Shown here one piece after another: positions 1 through 11,817 of a DNA stretch of 64,000 bases. A program made the position numbers and the translations under genes. This DNA is from Rotaria sp. Silwood1 (taxonomy: Eukaryota; Rotifera; Eurotatoria; Philodinida; Philodinidae), in NCBI GenBank assembly GCA_905250075.1, contig CAJNOP010000101.1:210570-274569 (forward strand). The letters are read 5' to 3'. The notes under the pieces are model-generated. The model ran no database searches and was not told the origin of the DNA. It saw nothing but the letters and a program-made list of their open reading frames with translations. Positions within the stretch are counted from its first letter, which is position 1; every line of letters begins with the position of its first letter.

Positions 1-1
1 T

Positions 2-898
2 GAATATTCAGGCTTTAGTGGCAAGATCACCCATGGCGATGACAAAGCTTATGACGCTTGTCGCTATTACGGAGCTCTCATTGTGGCTGCCATTAATGGT
101 GAACAGAAAAATGAACTAACTAGTAAAAGCTTTTACGATAATCATTCAGAATGGTTTGGGGGTCGAACTCTTCACCCTGACATCATGGCGATTGTTCAAG
201 GATCGTACCAAAAACCAGGTGGTTATCAGGATGGAATTCGAGGAAAAGGATACATTGTCAATGCTTTAGAAGCGGCTTTGTGGGCTTTTTGGAGTGATGA
301 AAATTCGTTCGAGAATGGTGTACTTAATGCAGTTAATCTAGGTGACGATACAGATACAACAGCAGCTATCTACGGTCAGTTGGCTGGAGCTCACTACGGT
401 TACAAGAAGTTGCCAGAAAAATGGCTGAATTGTATCTATGCTAAATCTTTCCTTATATGTGTGAGCAGTTGGATTGCTTATGAAGGGGAAAGATGGTTTA
501 AACATCAGACAATGTCCGATATAGACAAATCTATAAATTCTTCTAACATTATACCGTTCAATTCGAGCTCAAGCGGATCAATCACCCAAACGGAAGATCC
601 ACGCATAAGACTTAAAACAACATTGAATCAAGAAATAACGGTGATAGAGCTTGGCGATCCGAAAAATGATCCAGATTTCAAAACGAAGCCGCCGAACCGT
701 CTATGGCTCTGGCTAGCAGTGCTGAGAAAAAAACAGTTCCTATTGCAGCGTTTAAATGGTGTTTTACAAACCATATGTCGCATGATATTTTATCTACGAA
801 ATCAAAGAGGAGTGACTTTTAGAAATTTCTACTGCTTTTTTATTTTCTTGTTTATTTTTATTATTATCTTATATAAAATAAGTTTCTTCAAAGCATAG
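2..898 (+). CDS. ADP-ribosylglycohydrolase family protein, 3' part
   Basis: The gene enters from the left edge in frame 2; the in-frame GTG at 83 is not its start. Visible sequence begins inside the catalytic domain (SGKITHGDDKAYDACRYYG) and continues through KGYIVNALEAALWAF to NLGDDTDTTAAIYGQLAGA. That last stretch is the GDD(T/A)D metal-binding motif typical of the DraG/ADPRH family, which removes ADP-ribose from modified targets using Mg2+. The N-terminal metal-binding half lies outside the window. The fold ends around base 480; an S/N-rich linker follows. The tail is odd. The annotated frame runs to 898 and ends in a very hydrophobic stretch (FYCFFIFLFIFIIILY) that could be a tail anchor. 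The +1 frame from about 697 gives a more ordinary hydrophilic tail ending at 822, so a late frameshift is possible. The family call is firm; the C-terminus is not. Confidence 0.88.
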   Translation, partial: EYSGFSGKITHGDDKAYDACRYYGALIVAAINGEQKNELTSKSFYDNHSEWFGGRTLHPDIMAIVQGSYQKPGGYQDGIRGKGYIVNALEAALWAFWSDENSFENGVLNAVNLGDDTDTTAAIYGQLAGAHYGYKKLPEKWLNCIYAKSFLICVSSWIAYEGERWFKHQTMSDIDKSINSSNIIPFNSSSSGSITQTEDPRIRLKTTLNQEITVIELGDPKNDPDFKTKPPNRLWLWLAVLRKKQFLLQRLNGVLQTICRMIFYLRNQRGVTFRNFYCFFIFLFIFIIILYKISFFKA

Positions 899-1082
899 AA
901 GAAAAAGAAAAACAGATGCGAAAATCCATTGAATATGAAATGTTCATATGCGATTCGTAGACTCTAAAGGTGTAGGTGCATGGATGCGTATGTGCTTTTG
1001 TTTTCGTCGCACACATCCGCACTGATACTGGCACTGATACCCGCACCTAATCCAATCGAAATCCAAAGGATCGAATAGGGAT

Positions 1083-1235
1083 ACACAAGATCCAGGGAAT
1101 CCTGGAATCCGCTTTCATCTCTTTCCTTTGTGTCCTCAGTTGGGTGTGGGTGTGGATGCGAGTGTGAGTGTGAATGCTACTATGATGAGAAAATCCACAC
1201 CCACACCCATACACCCACTCACACTCACACCCACA
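1083..1235. repeat. Telomere-like hairpin with GGAATCC-type tail
   Basis: A G-rich arm (TGGGTGTGGGTGTGGATG then GAGTGTGAGTGTG, from 1141) is followed by a short spacer and a C-rich arm (CCACACCCACACCC then CACTCACACTCACACCC) ending near 1235. The arms can fold on each other. On the left side, read on the minus strand, lie GGACACAAAGGAAAG and paired GGATTCC words, resembling the tail beside the tract at 3855. Confidence 0.8.
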
Positions 1236-2099
1236 AGATCTAAATATAAGTAGCAAATGCATATTTTTTGTTTTTCATTAGTCAAGGATTCAAGGAAAAT
1301 GTTTCGATTTGGAACTAACGGAATAAATGTTAAGTTATTGCAGTTCTATTCGATCTTGATTGTAGGTCGTGTAATGTCATTCATGTCACAGTAGCGACAT
1401 TCTTACGAAAAAGAATTCGGTTTTCAGCTGTAAGCTTCAACAAATATATTGAAAAAATTGGATGTAAAAGAAAATTATTTTCCCGATTTGATAGTTTTTA
1501 TGGTTTTCCTAATAAATTGGCTGTCGTAATCATGTTAAACTTCGAGTTAATCGCAATTTTCCGTCAGTTTTTTAGAAAATAGCCAAAACCGCCATGATTT
1601 TCACAACATAACTTCGTATTAATAGTACTTAGTAAATGTGAAGATAATAATGAAAAAACTGCACAAGTATGTTTTTTAGATTGATTTCTTCTGATAAATG
1701 TATTATGAATCCTTTCCTACCGTATCCAGTTAAATTTTCGATATGTTTCAGCGTTAGGTCCCAATGTTATTGGAAATATCTTATGGATTGTTTATGCATC
1801 TGTTTCAGAAATTGATTTATAAAATTGTCAGCAGCGTTATCAGAAATTTTGGTCAAATCTAAATAGTTTGATAACCAGAAGACCAAATATTCTAAGAGAA
1901 AAATAGAAAAGAATGATCTGGTTTAAAAAATGTTTGATAATTAATCAAAATCAGATTTTAACCAAATCAAAACTATAAGTTTTTGTAATTGAGAGTCAGG
2001 GGCGGCGGAACGTTTCCAAATCAGGTGAGGCTCAGTAAAAAACTTTTTTTTATTATCCTAAGTAACTTTTTTCTTCTATCAATGTCTTCGTTGACGAAA

Positions 2100-2245
2100 G
2101 GGTGTGGATGTGGGTGTGTGTTGGCTTTGGTTTATTTTGTTTTCTTCTTCGACATCCACACCAACACCCCAAAGGGAAAACGGCAGATTTCAACTCTTTG
2201 AAGTTCCTTGTAACCTCATGGAACCCTTGAAGTTCCATGGAATGC
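2100..2245. repeat. Telomere-like hairpin with GAAGTTCC-type tail
   Basis: GGGTGTGGATGTGGGTGTG (from 2100) and CATCCACACCAACACCCC (to about 2171) form the arms around a T-rich spacer. The right side continues as AAAGGGAAAACGGCAGATTTC and then TTGAAGTTCC/ATGGAACCC words up to 2245. The linker matches the one at 11818. Confidence 0.75.
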
Positions 2246-3402
2246 CGAAATATTTTCGATTTCCCTGCAAAAGCCCTTTATAAAAATTAGAAACAGTTAT
2301 TTCTTAATTTTTTTTTGTCGATCATTATATCAGATAGGATAGAAATAATTGAGGAGATGGGTCGCAGCTATCTGGAGGGTGTGGGTCACGTTGGACAGAA
2401 AAAAGGGATCAGAAGCAATTGCCAGGTGTCAAATCGCTATTGGGTCGAGACTATGTGCATTATGTAGGCTCTAATGAGCTATGAATACTCTGAAAAAGAC
2501 TCGTGTTTCTTGCTTATTTCTATCAAGATATTTGATTTTTACAGCAATTTTCAGCAGAACACCGTGGTCTTTGTCAGATTTACTTGGAAAATCAACTTTC
2601 AAATTTCGATTTGAAAGTTTGTGCAGAGAAGGGTTTCAATCAGACTAGTTTGTTCTGATGGTCTCAGATTTTTGGGTTCCTTCTCTCTTGAGATACAAGT
2701 GTAAGAAAAAGTACTTTTTTTTCACATTACTTAAAGCACAAAATGTTAAGTGTTCATATTTAAAGATAGAAGCAACCAAGAAATTTCAGAATTTCAGAAT
2801 AAACCAGTCTTATTGAGACCTTTCTCTGCTCAAAGTTTCAAGTTGAAATTCGAAAGTCGATTTTTCAGTGAGCTTGAGGGAGACCATGACGGTGTACTAA
2901 AAAATGTCATAAAAATAAAAAATCTCGACAAGGGTTCAATGGCGCATCTTTGAGGATCTATTGAAGATAGACGATGATACGTTCTATCAAAAGATAGATT
3001 AAAACTTCCATTTGAACTCCGACAAAATCCAGCAAATGAACTGCATTATAGATCAGTGACTATTTTTCACCATACTGATTGGAAGTTTTTGATCTTATTA
3101 TAGCCTAAAGAGCTTCAAGAAGTCCGGACGGCCTGTAATATATAGCAAATACATAACACTGTACAAGTATTTGATGACTACAAAATATAAGTAGTTCATC
3201 AATTAAAAATATAAATTTTACTTATATGGTCTAATTAATGATATTCACCTATTTTACGTACTTTGTGGTACCTGATATTTAATGCACACTCGCTATAGAG
3301 CGACATCCAAGATACTCTTAAATCAGAACCATAGTAGCTGCAATGCTAGCTATGATATGGGTTCGAATCTCGAAAATTGATTTTATCACCTGGCTGTCCA
3401 CT

Positions 3403-3457
3403 GTGTGGGTGTGGGTGTGGATTGTTGATTTTGCTTTCATACCCACACACCCACACC
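3403..3457. repeat. Telomere-like hairpin
   Basis: TGTGGGTGTGGGTGTGG, a spacer of about 22 bases, then ACCCACACACCCACACC. This is a compact near-perfect hairpin of TGTGGG units. Confidence 0.8.
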
Positions 3458-3786
3458 ATTACTAACTGATTTACTTATTGTTGTTTCACAGGTTTCAGCT
3501 ATTGAATAATTATAGGTTTTGTTTTTATTTTTGTTTTCATTAACACTTATCTTTTTCAATTTGATTATCAATCTAAAATACAAGCTATTGCAAGTAGTCA
3601 GGTAATCCTTTTTTAAGATCGAAATTACTAAGTACTATGCACACCGCTTGCGTGAATGTTTACATCACTTTTTATAGTAGTACCGTGGTCGTTCACTGTC
3701 CATCATAGAGCATGGAACAGGAAACATTCGTATGATAAAAGAGACTGAAGGATTCTCAAATAATTCTACCTTTTTTTAGATCTTGA

Positions 3787-3868
3787 AAATATCTTGGAGT
3801 TCCTCGGAATCATATGGAACCCAGGAATCCCGGAATCTGTTATTTCCCCTGTGTCCACACCCACACTC
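3787..3868. repeat. Half telomere-like tract with GGAATCC-type tail
   Basis: Only the C-rich arm (CCACACCCACACTC, 3855-3868) is present. Immediately to its left lie GGAATCCCGGAATCTG and TTATTTCCCCTGTGT. On the minus strand this linker (ACACAGGGGAAATAACAG, then GATTCC repeats) resembles the ones at 1083 and 2171. Confidence 0.55.
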
Positions 3869-5528
3869 TATTAGGACTGTGCTTTCACTCAATATAGAGA
3901 AATGAGTGATACATCACGAAGATGAAGATAAACGCTTGAATACAAATAGTTCTGACATTGACTGCATTATTCTATAATCGTTTTGGTTTGTACAACACTC
4001 TATGTGAATAAAACAAAGATGTTGTGACGAATTATGACGGAATAGATAGTCGGCTTTATTACCGTCTCGTTTTTTAAGTTTGCTTCATCGTTATATATAG
4101 ATAAACGCGTAAAAGGTTTCAATATCTTAACTAATATAAGGTTGATCTAGCCAAATAATATCAGATTCGAATTTGACCCATCCTTGAAATTCTAATTCTG
4201 GTGAGGCTCAAGCCTATCAAGCCTATACCTTCCGCCGCCTATGATCACAACATATAAATAAATATATTAGAAGTTCGTATATTCGGACTGAAATAATATT
4301 CATTTGATAAGTCTAAACCATCGTGCAAAAAAATGTCGTATTCATAATTTGGGTAAGGCTGAGCCTCCAGACACCAAATTCTGGTGAGGCTCATGCCTCA
4401 CCCAGCCTCCAGCTTCCGCCGCCTATGACTTCAGTAGCAGATACAAAGAGACGTATAGAGTAATAGCAGATCCAGATGATGAGTTTCGTTCAACAATTTT
4501 TTTTCGATCGAAGTCTTTGAAAAGTAAATTTTTCGTCGCCTCTACCCTTAGTTTGATTTTGCGTTCTGTAGCATGCCGTCTTTTTGGAATATAATCGTAA
4601 TCTTTATTGAACTCTATCAACAAAGTCAAGATTTCATTTGAAAATGTGCAAACGTTCAGAAGTTATAACGTTTCGAGTTATTGCTACTTTGACCAAAACT
4701 TCAGAACATTGCAACTCTTCAGTGAATGTATATTTTTAGACGAAATTTAAAATCTGACGATAAAACTTGATGTAGATTACAATTATATTCTAAAATATTA
4801 ATATGCTACTGAAGGCTAAATATGGAGGATGAGACAACAACAAAAAATTTCTTTCTGCAAACTCTAATCGAAAAGTTTATGACTACATCTCATTATTTGG
4901 GTCCAATATCACACTCTATAAGTTTCATATGAGCCACATGCTCTGAACTTGAGTACAACTCAAAAATTCTAGATCTACCACTATTTGACTAGTTATGACA
5001 TTTCTAAGCTTAATTGAATTTAATCAATTGAAAACAGATTAATCTATATCTTTAAATAATATAAATTAATCTGCTACTCGCACCTTTTGCTTTTCAGCAA
5101 TCGATTATTTAGTAGAAATAAAATTTTAAAATTGTTTTGGTAATGTGCTTGAATTAAATTTAATAAGAAATAATGCAGATTTTATTTAACGACGACGCGT
5201 TTCGTGTTACATTTTATTTTAAAAAAATTGAAACACTCTTCAGGGCACTGCATTATAATATAAAGGGATATACAATAAAATAAAATATAATAAAAAGAGG
5301 GAAAATAGTTATTTGAAAAATTACAGAAAAGAATATATAATGAAAAGTTACATAATGAAATGAAAAAGATTAAAATGTATTGGAAAAATCATTTTTTAAA
5401 TAAAATAATATAATCGAACGGGGAACATAGTCATTTGAGTAAATGGTAAGAAAATAGGAAAATAATATTTTAGAGGTACTCTATAACTTTGATAGTTTCG
5501 ATTGTGAATTTTCATAGAATAAATATGT

Positions 5529-5620
5529 TGGGTGTGGGTGTGGAATGTGGATGTGGGTGTGGGTGTGGGGTGTGGGGTGTGGCTGTGGCTGTGAGTGTGG
5601 CTGTGGCTGTAGGTGGGTTT
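5529..5620. repeat. Telomere-like G-rich tract beside an assembly gap
   Basis: GGGTGTGGGTGTGG units grade into GTGGCTGTGGCTGTG variants. No C-rich partner arm is visible before the gap at 5692. A partner arm may be missing or collapsed in the gap, since long hairpins commonly break assemblies. Confidence 0.75.
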
Positions 5621-5691
5621 GGCTTAACCCTTTCAGGCCCACCATGCCAAATACGGTACGGTTTTTTCAAGTTTTGTAATTTTTAAATAAC

Positions 5692-5791
5692 NNNNNNNNN
5701 NNNNNNNNNNNNNNNNNNNNNNNNNNNNNNNNNNNNNNNNNNNNNNNNNNNNNNNNNNNNNNNNNNNNNNNNNNNNNNNNNNNNNNNNNNN
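5692..5791. other. Assembly gap of 100 N
   Basis: Exactly 100 consecutive N bases, which is a conventional scaffold gap length, so the true size is unknown. It starts about 70 bases after a one-armed telomere-like tract. Confidence 0.99.
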
Positions 5792-6256
5792 AAAACTAAA
5801 AAATACAAAAGGGGGGGAAACTTTTGAGGTGCACAGTATTTCATAATTCATGCAAGATAATAATGAAAACCAGGTCCACAGCGTAAAGAATACCATTATC
5901 AGAACGGATAGATTAACTTAATAAATTGATAAACAACAAGCAATATTACCACAATGTATCTTCAGTCATAGCTGTTTTGAGTCAAAATTACACTGAAAAA
6001 TATCATTTTTCACCTTCTGGTGGCAAAATTATTCGACTGTTTATTTTCCTACTTGCATTTGCTGTTCAAAAAACCAAGTTTCTTCAATTGAAAATTTAGG
6101 AAAAATCAGACAGATAGGGGGCCTACATCAACTCCGATAGACTTGAAAATCAGAGCTTATGATTGTCTCAGATAGACACAAGTCGAATGAACAGACTGTG
6201 TCAAAGTGAGACAAATGCAGGTTCTCCAATAACTGAAAATTTTTCGTTCACGCCCA

Positions 6257-6380
6257 GGGTGTGGGTGTGTGGATGCGGGTGAGTGTGTGGTGGGTGTGGG
6301 TGTGTCGAGGGTGGGTTGTGTGGGTGTGAAGAAGTGAAAGACCGTCAGCTCACCGACACTCACCACCCACACCTCACCCT
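6257..6380. repeat. Telomere-like hairpin
   Basis: The G-rich arm (GGGTGTGGGTGTGTGG and variants) runs from 6257 to about 6328. A degenerate C-rich arm (CACTCACCACCCACACC) ends near 6380. Confidence 0.75.
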
Positions 6381-8976
6381 TATTCACCTGGATTTTTATT
6401 TTGAACGCATCGGATAATATTGATAACAATAAGTCAATGCTGACGTATTTGAAAAATCTTCATTTGATAGCTTTAATAAATATATTTAAAAATCTAGAAA
6501 CATAACAGATTCAACATTGTTTGTGTCTAAAAAGTATTATGAAAATTATTATGGAAAAAAATTGAGGGAGTTTTTTAAATATAATATTTAATCAACACTA
6601 AAATTTAAAAAGTCTTTTTTGTCGTTATTCTAAAAGAAACTTGAATTCGATACTATTGTGTATCATAGAGAAACATCAATCATCCTGTTTTTAAATACGA
6701 ATATTACTTCAATTTACTCAATGATTACTTTATAAATTTTATGCTGAATTATCTTTTGTGCATTCTTTGTTCTTCATCATTTATTTCTATTGTTTTGTAA
6801 GCATCCTCAGTGCTGCTGAATTTCTCATACATCTATAAGATTAACAAGATTTTATGAATAAGGTTGGGAACATAGTTTCAAATAACTAAAGAAGTTTTAA
6901 ATATTAAAATAAATAAATGATATTGCTTTTTGTTTTATTCAAGATCTTGGAAAAAGATAATAGGCAATGATGTCTTTTCTACGATCTTGACTTGAAAGAA
7001 TCTTTGAACAGATCTTGTCAAGATCTTGGATACAAATTTATTTGATACGACCAACATATATATACATGCACATTGTCTTTTCAAGATCTTGATAAGATCT
7101 TGCTTACAAGATGTTCGACTATGATTATGAGTCTTATTTGGAAAACTATATCCCAACTGGTTTTCAATTATGATCAATTCAAGGATGCACTACCTCCACG
7201 AGTTCGTTTCATAATAAGATGAATTTAATAATTAACAAAATCATTGTTTTATTGACATTTCCACACTCTAACTTCACAGTGAAATCATGGAGAGGGAAAG
7301 AACAAATAGAATCAAGGGTGCACAAATCAGGAGCATATTAGAGAATTAGAGTCAAATACATACGTAAATCGAAATCTAATCTTAAACGCAAAACAATTAG
7401 TATTAAATATCAAGGCTTTGGATTTGTTGCATCTCTAAACATAAGGGAATGTATCATGATCACCATCAAAAGAAAAAAAAGTAAAGAGTAGATCGAAAAG
7501 CAATGAAGATAAGATAAAAGCAAATGCTTTCCTAAGTTTCATTTTGTAATTGACTTATTGTCATCGCTATCAAAATACATAAGTAAATACACGTTTTTTA
7601 TGTTAGTGGAGCAGATAGTGATTTAAACATACACCTTGTATTTCAGTAGTTGTCTGAAAGAGATTTAGCATCAGTATGTTTGTGATGGCTTTCGGCTTAC
7701 AAGAGAGCAGTGAATTCCTACGATTTTTCTTTATATGGCTGTTGGTTTTATTGACATACACTAGAAAAAAAAGATTACTTTATTTATCTTACTTGATCTA
7801 CTCTGCTCATTTGTTAGCCAAGTTTGCGTAGTAAAATAACAGTTGCGATCTAAATGCTAAGTAATTTTAAATAAAAGCTAAGTAAAGAGAAATAATTATT
7901 TAAGTAAAAATTTTAATGATGAAGGCATAGAATGAATAATAATTTTTGTGGTATTTTTTTCATGTCGATACTGTCCTCTTTCTCTTTTTGAACCCTATGG
8001 TATATTCTTTGCTGACGGAGACAGTTTACAAAACTCCCATTCGATACTCTTAACAACACTATATTTGCAAATACATTCTCTACAGCAACTGAAACAATAG
8101 CATTAACTGATTTACTGTTCTAATGAGGTCTGAGGATAAGAGTCTTTTTGAAAAGCAGACTAACAGTCATCAACATCAATATCTTAAACTTAGAGCTAAT
8201 CATATCCTTACTTGCACGAATAAATTAAAGTTGGTTTTCAACAAGTTTAATTTTAACAGAGAGTTACGTCGATTCTCCAACGTGTGTATATTGATATAAG
8301 ATCTGAGTGTTATGACAGATACTTATACAAAAGCAACATTGGTGTGGATGAGAACTAGGTAGAAAATGAGGAGCGCAAAACAATATAGATCATGTATATC
8401 AAGAAACAAGACATCAGAAAAAGATATTATTCTATTGAAGCACTGTCAAAGAAAAAGTGTATCTTACAAGCATGACATTAGAACGAAAAATATAGACGAA
8501 ATACACACATTGTTATGGTGATCATTTGATACTGACAGAAGAAAATGAAAAGACAAATTGTATACGTCAGCCTACCATAAAAATCCATCCTATCTTAGAT
8601 AATCACACTTAGTATTTATTAGAAATTACTTAGTACTAATAATTTTTACTTAACCATTTTATTATATAACTATAATATCGATTTCAATTTACTAACGTAT
8701 ATCGAAAAGATTCTAACTTCCATATTAACTATGTAACTTAGCAGATATTTTGATTATTAAAAAACTATAAATTAACTGAGTGCCGTAATATTTTCACTTA
8801 GCGGTCAATTTATTTACTGAGTAAATACAAATTCTACTTCACAAAAGTCAAGTTAGTATCTTAATGATTTTATTTACTTAATACATTTTAGCCGAAAATA
8901 ATATATAATTTCTCTTTTTATCTTTTATATCAAAATACGTGCATCTTTCGTGAACGCATTCCATCAACAAATCACT

Positions 8977-9759
8977 ATGACATCAAGTGAGCCTGAATAT
9001 GACAGTATTAGTGCGCAATATAGTGCAGTGAAGAAAACTCAAGTTGGTAACATTATCGAATATTACACAGTTTACAAATGTATACTTCCATCATTACTGG
9101 ACGATAGTGGCTTGCTAACAGGAAAGCGTGTACTTGATTTGGGATGTGGTGAAGGTCGTCACACACGTCAGTTAAAAGCGTTAGGTTGCGATTATATTCT
9201 CGGCGTTGATCAAAGTTCAAAAATGATCGACCTCGCTCGTGAAGCCGAGTGTCTTGATCCAAAAGGCATCGAATATTTGGTAGGTGATGCCAAGCAACTT
9301 CCGCCACCTGAGAAACCTTTTGATTTGGTCACCGCCTTTTGCCTATTTCTACACGCTCAAACACGAACAGAATTACTCGATATGGCACGCACTGTTTATT
9401 CGCAACTCGGTGAAAACAAACAGTTAATTGGTGTGACGGCGGATTTCAAATTAGATCCACCCGAATTCAATCTACGCAAATATGGATTAATGAAATCGAT
9501 CAAAGCCTCTGTGGACAAAGGTTTAATACCTGATGGCACAGAAGTCATCATTACATTTTATAACGAACAAGACGAGCCAATGTGTCAAATAACAGACTAT
9601 CATTACTCACTGAAGACTTACGAAGAGGTGTTCACAGAAGCTGGGTTCAAATCATTGCAATGGGTGCCCTATCAATGCGATCCTCAAATGCCTAATAAAG
9701 CATTCTTTGATGATTACATAAAAAACTCGAATGCAATTGCTATGATAGCAACAAAATAA
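8977..9759 (+). CDS. Class I SAM-dependent methyltransferase, 260 aa
   Basis: An intronless frame encodes a small soluble Rossmann-fold methyltransferase. Motif I is VLDLGCGEG at residues 52-60, the SAM-binding glycine-rich loop. It is followed by GVDQSSKMIDLARE (acidic residue for the SAM ribose), then YLVGDAKQLP and FDLVTAFCLFLHA, matching the order in Methyltransf_11/25-type enzymes. The ATG at 8977 is the start; an in-frame GTG at 8950 is upstream and is not used by nuclear genes. There is no signal peptide or membrane segment. The substrate cannot be told from sequence; the C-terminal half (from about residue 150) is the usual variable part. It stands alone, with gene-poor DNA on both sides. 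The lack of introns fits either a small native gene or a transferred one, and I cannot decide between them. Confidence 0.85.
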   Translation: MTSSEPEYDSISAQYSAVKKTQVGNIIEYYTVYKCILPSLLDDSGLLTGKRVLDLGCGEGRHTRQLKALGCDYILGVDQSSKMIDLAREAECLDPKGIEYLVGDAKQLPPPEKPFDLVTAFCLFLHAQTRTELLDMARTVYSQLGENKQLIGVTADFKLDPPEFNLRKYGLMKSIKASVDKGLIPDGTEVIITFYNEQDEPMCQITDYHYSLKTYEEVFTEAGFKSLQWVPYQCDPQMPNKAFFDDYIKNSNAIAMIATK

Positions 9760-11324
9760 CAGCGAGATTGTAGCATTCGTAAAACAGTACATATATCGAC
9801 TTTCACTATTTTCTGCATTTTCCATAAGCATTCTATCAAAAAATTCATCGTATAAAAACTTTTCTATCTTCTTAACTACGTTCGACAACAGAGATGCAAC
9901 ACCTTTAGAGTGTGGATATTTTGGAAATTCGGACGAAGATATTAATATTGGTGAAAAGAAAAATCACATACTTATCTACATTCTTTCAATGTTCTTTATG
10001 TTTTTTTTTATTAATTTATACATGTCTTTTGTTTCTTTTTGTTTTATCTAATGCACTTTATCATAATTAGATTTATGAAATACTTGCAGCATTGATTACG
10101 TATCCTATGAATCATTTTTCAAATATTTTAACAAAAGATAACTTAGATTTCAAGTGTGCTTTTTATCAATCTATTTTGAAAGTCTTCGGTGATAAAAAAA
10201 ATCTCTATCGTTGAGGGCAGCATGTTGAAAAAGTTTCTTTTTTAAGAACGTATTATGAAAAAAATTGTGTGTTGCAATTAGATAGAATGAAAATCAATTT
10301 TTGCATGAAAAACTTAAATTTCTCAAAGAATATGTAAGTTGTAAAGTATTCACTGATCAAAAACTAGCTTTATCATGGTGTTCCTCTGCTAGAATGATAA
10401 ATAATACTCTCAAAAGTTCCTAATATCTTTCTTGTTCAAGTTTAAGAGCTCACATCTCCATCTAAATCTTAACTAATATCAACTCTAGTCTCTGGTTTTC
10501 AACCGAACTTATGAAAAGAGAGCGACCTATAGGCATGTGATGAGAAAGAGGTGTCTCTGATACAGATAAGAATTTTTCCATGACTAGCTGGCAAAACTGA
10601 ACGAGGTCTTTGGAAACTACTTGGCTTGACTTCATCTAGTTGTGTAAGATCAAAAGAGCCGATCTGAACGAAAAATGTCCGATTCTCGCACCGTATCGAT
10701 TCAAAAGGCCTAATGTCTGTCGAAAAATAAAATGGTCATGGGTATTTTTGGAATAATTCAAGAATGGAGAGAACTAGACAGCTACGGTTTTCACTATTAT
10801 GTAGATACCTGAGTACTCTATATATTCACTAAGACATGATGAACATTCGTGCAAATTCAAAGTTTTGTCACTACCACTCTCTGAAAGAGTTCATTACAGC
10901 TTTTTAAAGTCGCATAAGAACCTATATATCTAAACTATGTAAAAGAGAGCCCAGAGAGCTCCTCTAGAAAATGGTGCAAGATCAATTCACCCCTCTAGCT
11001 TTTCTAATTTTCAAATGGTACTCATTTTCTTGAGGTCTATTGCTGCTGTCTTTTTTGAGTAGGATAATTTATGAATATGTATAACAAAGCACATATTTTA
11101 TTGCAGTTTATAATGTGGAAATGATTCTTCAAGATCGTCAATAACCTTTTTAGTTGTAAATGAAGAGAAGACTATGTAAAAAAAACATGAATTTAAATTG
11201 TTCCATTGATACATGGAAAAATATTGAAAAACGAAAAAAAAAGTGTAATTTTTATCGATGGTACATAAAAAAATGTCAGTTATTGAGGAAGAACGATGAA
11301 CATTTTATCGGATTGGTGAAAGTT

Positions 11325-11460
11325 GAGCACGAGGAAAGATGAGCACGGAAAGTTAAGCACGGAAAGTTGAGCACAGAGAAAGATAAGCACGGAAAGTTAA
11401 GCACCGGAAAGATAAGCACAAGGAAAGTTCGGCACCGGAAAGTTGAGCACGAAAATGGAA
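11325..11460. repeat. Tandem GGAAAGTTGAGCAC array (left arm)
   Basis: About nine head-to-tail copies of a 14-16 base unit, GGAAAGTTGAGCAC or GGAAAGATAAGCAC, with one- or two-base variants. The reverse-complement array sits at 12285-12432. Confidence 0.85.
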
Positions 11461-11484
11461 ATTAATTTCGACATGGCGTTAATA

Positions 11485-11817
11485 GGCAGACGAATGCTGA
11501 GTGTAGGTGTAGGTGGGGGAAGAAGTGTAGAGAGGGTAGGTACAAGTGAGTGCAGGTGAGGATAGGCAAGTGGGTGCCGGTGAAATGGACAGTTGGGTAG
11601 AGGTAGACATATGAGGGTCGGTGAGGTAGCCGAGTGGTTATGAATGTGCGTCGATGGACGGGCGTATATATGGATGTGAATAGGGATCAAGTTGTTATAT
11701 ACACCTTGCGAGCTCATAGCCACCTATCCCATTCACACCCACACTCACTTGCATCTACACCAACTCACCTTCACCAACAGTCACCCACTCTACATCTACG
11801 CTCAGCATTCGTCTGCC
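11485..11817. repeat. Telomere-like hairpin with exact 17-bp ends
   Basis: The outer ends match exactly in inverse orientation: GGCAGACGAATGCTGAG (11485-11501) and CTCAGCATTCGTCTGCC (11801-11817). Inside are degenerate G-rich GTGTAGGTGTAGG variants and then C-rich CCCACACTCACTTGC variants. It lies at the centre of the 10705-13310 foldback. Confidence 0.8.

Larger units (their letters stand above)
1997..4427. mobile_element. Possible non-autonomous DNA transposon with GGCGGCGGAA ends
   Basis: The left end reads CAGGGGCGGCGGAACG (1997-2012), with GGTGAGGCTCAG just inside. Two right-end copies in inverse orientation read CTTCCGCCGCCTATG (4230-4244 and 4413-4427), each preceded by GGTGAGGCTCA. 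The shared core GGCGGCGGAA and the shared subterminal GTGAGGCTCA word suggest terminal inverted repeats, hAT-like at the CAGGGGC start. I see no transposase frame and no clear target-site duplication. The two right ends imply either nested copies or a partial duplication. Confidence 0.4.
899..8976. other. 8 kb gene-free, repeat-bearing stretch
   Basis: I find no convincing coding sequence here on either strand; open frames are short and lack recognisable domains. The stretch holds telomere-like hairpins (listed separately), a possible TIR element (1997-4427), a 100-N gap, and AT-rich low-complexity DNA (5160-5470). Around 7540-7930 and 8590-8890 there are scattered TTACTTAGTA-like words. Confidence 0.6.

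Noticed and set aside
3295..3385. GGTTCGAATC word resembling the T-loop/B box of a tRNA or SINE
   Set aside because: No matching A box or foldable cloverleaf around it. A single 10-base match is expected by chance.
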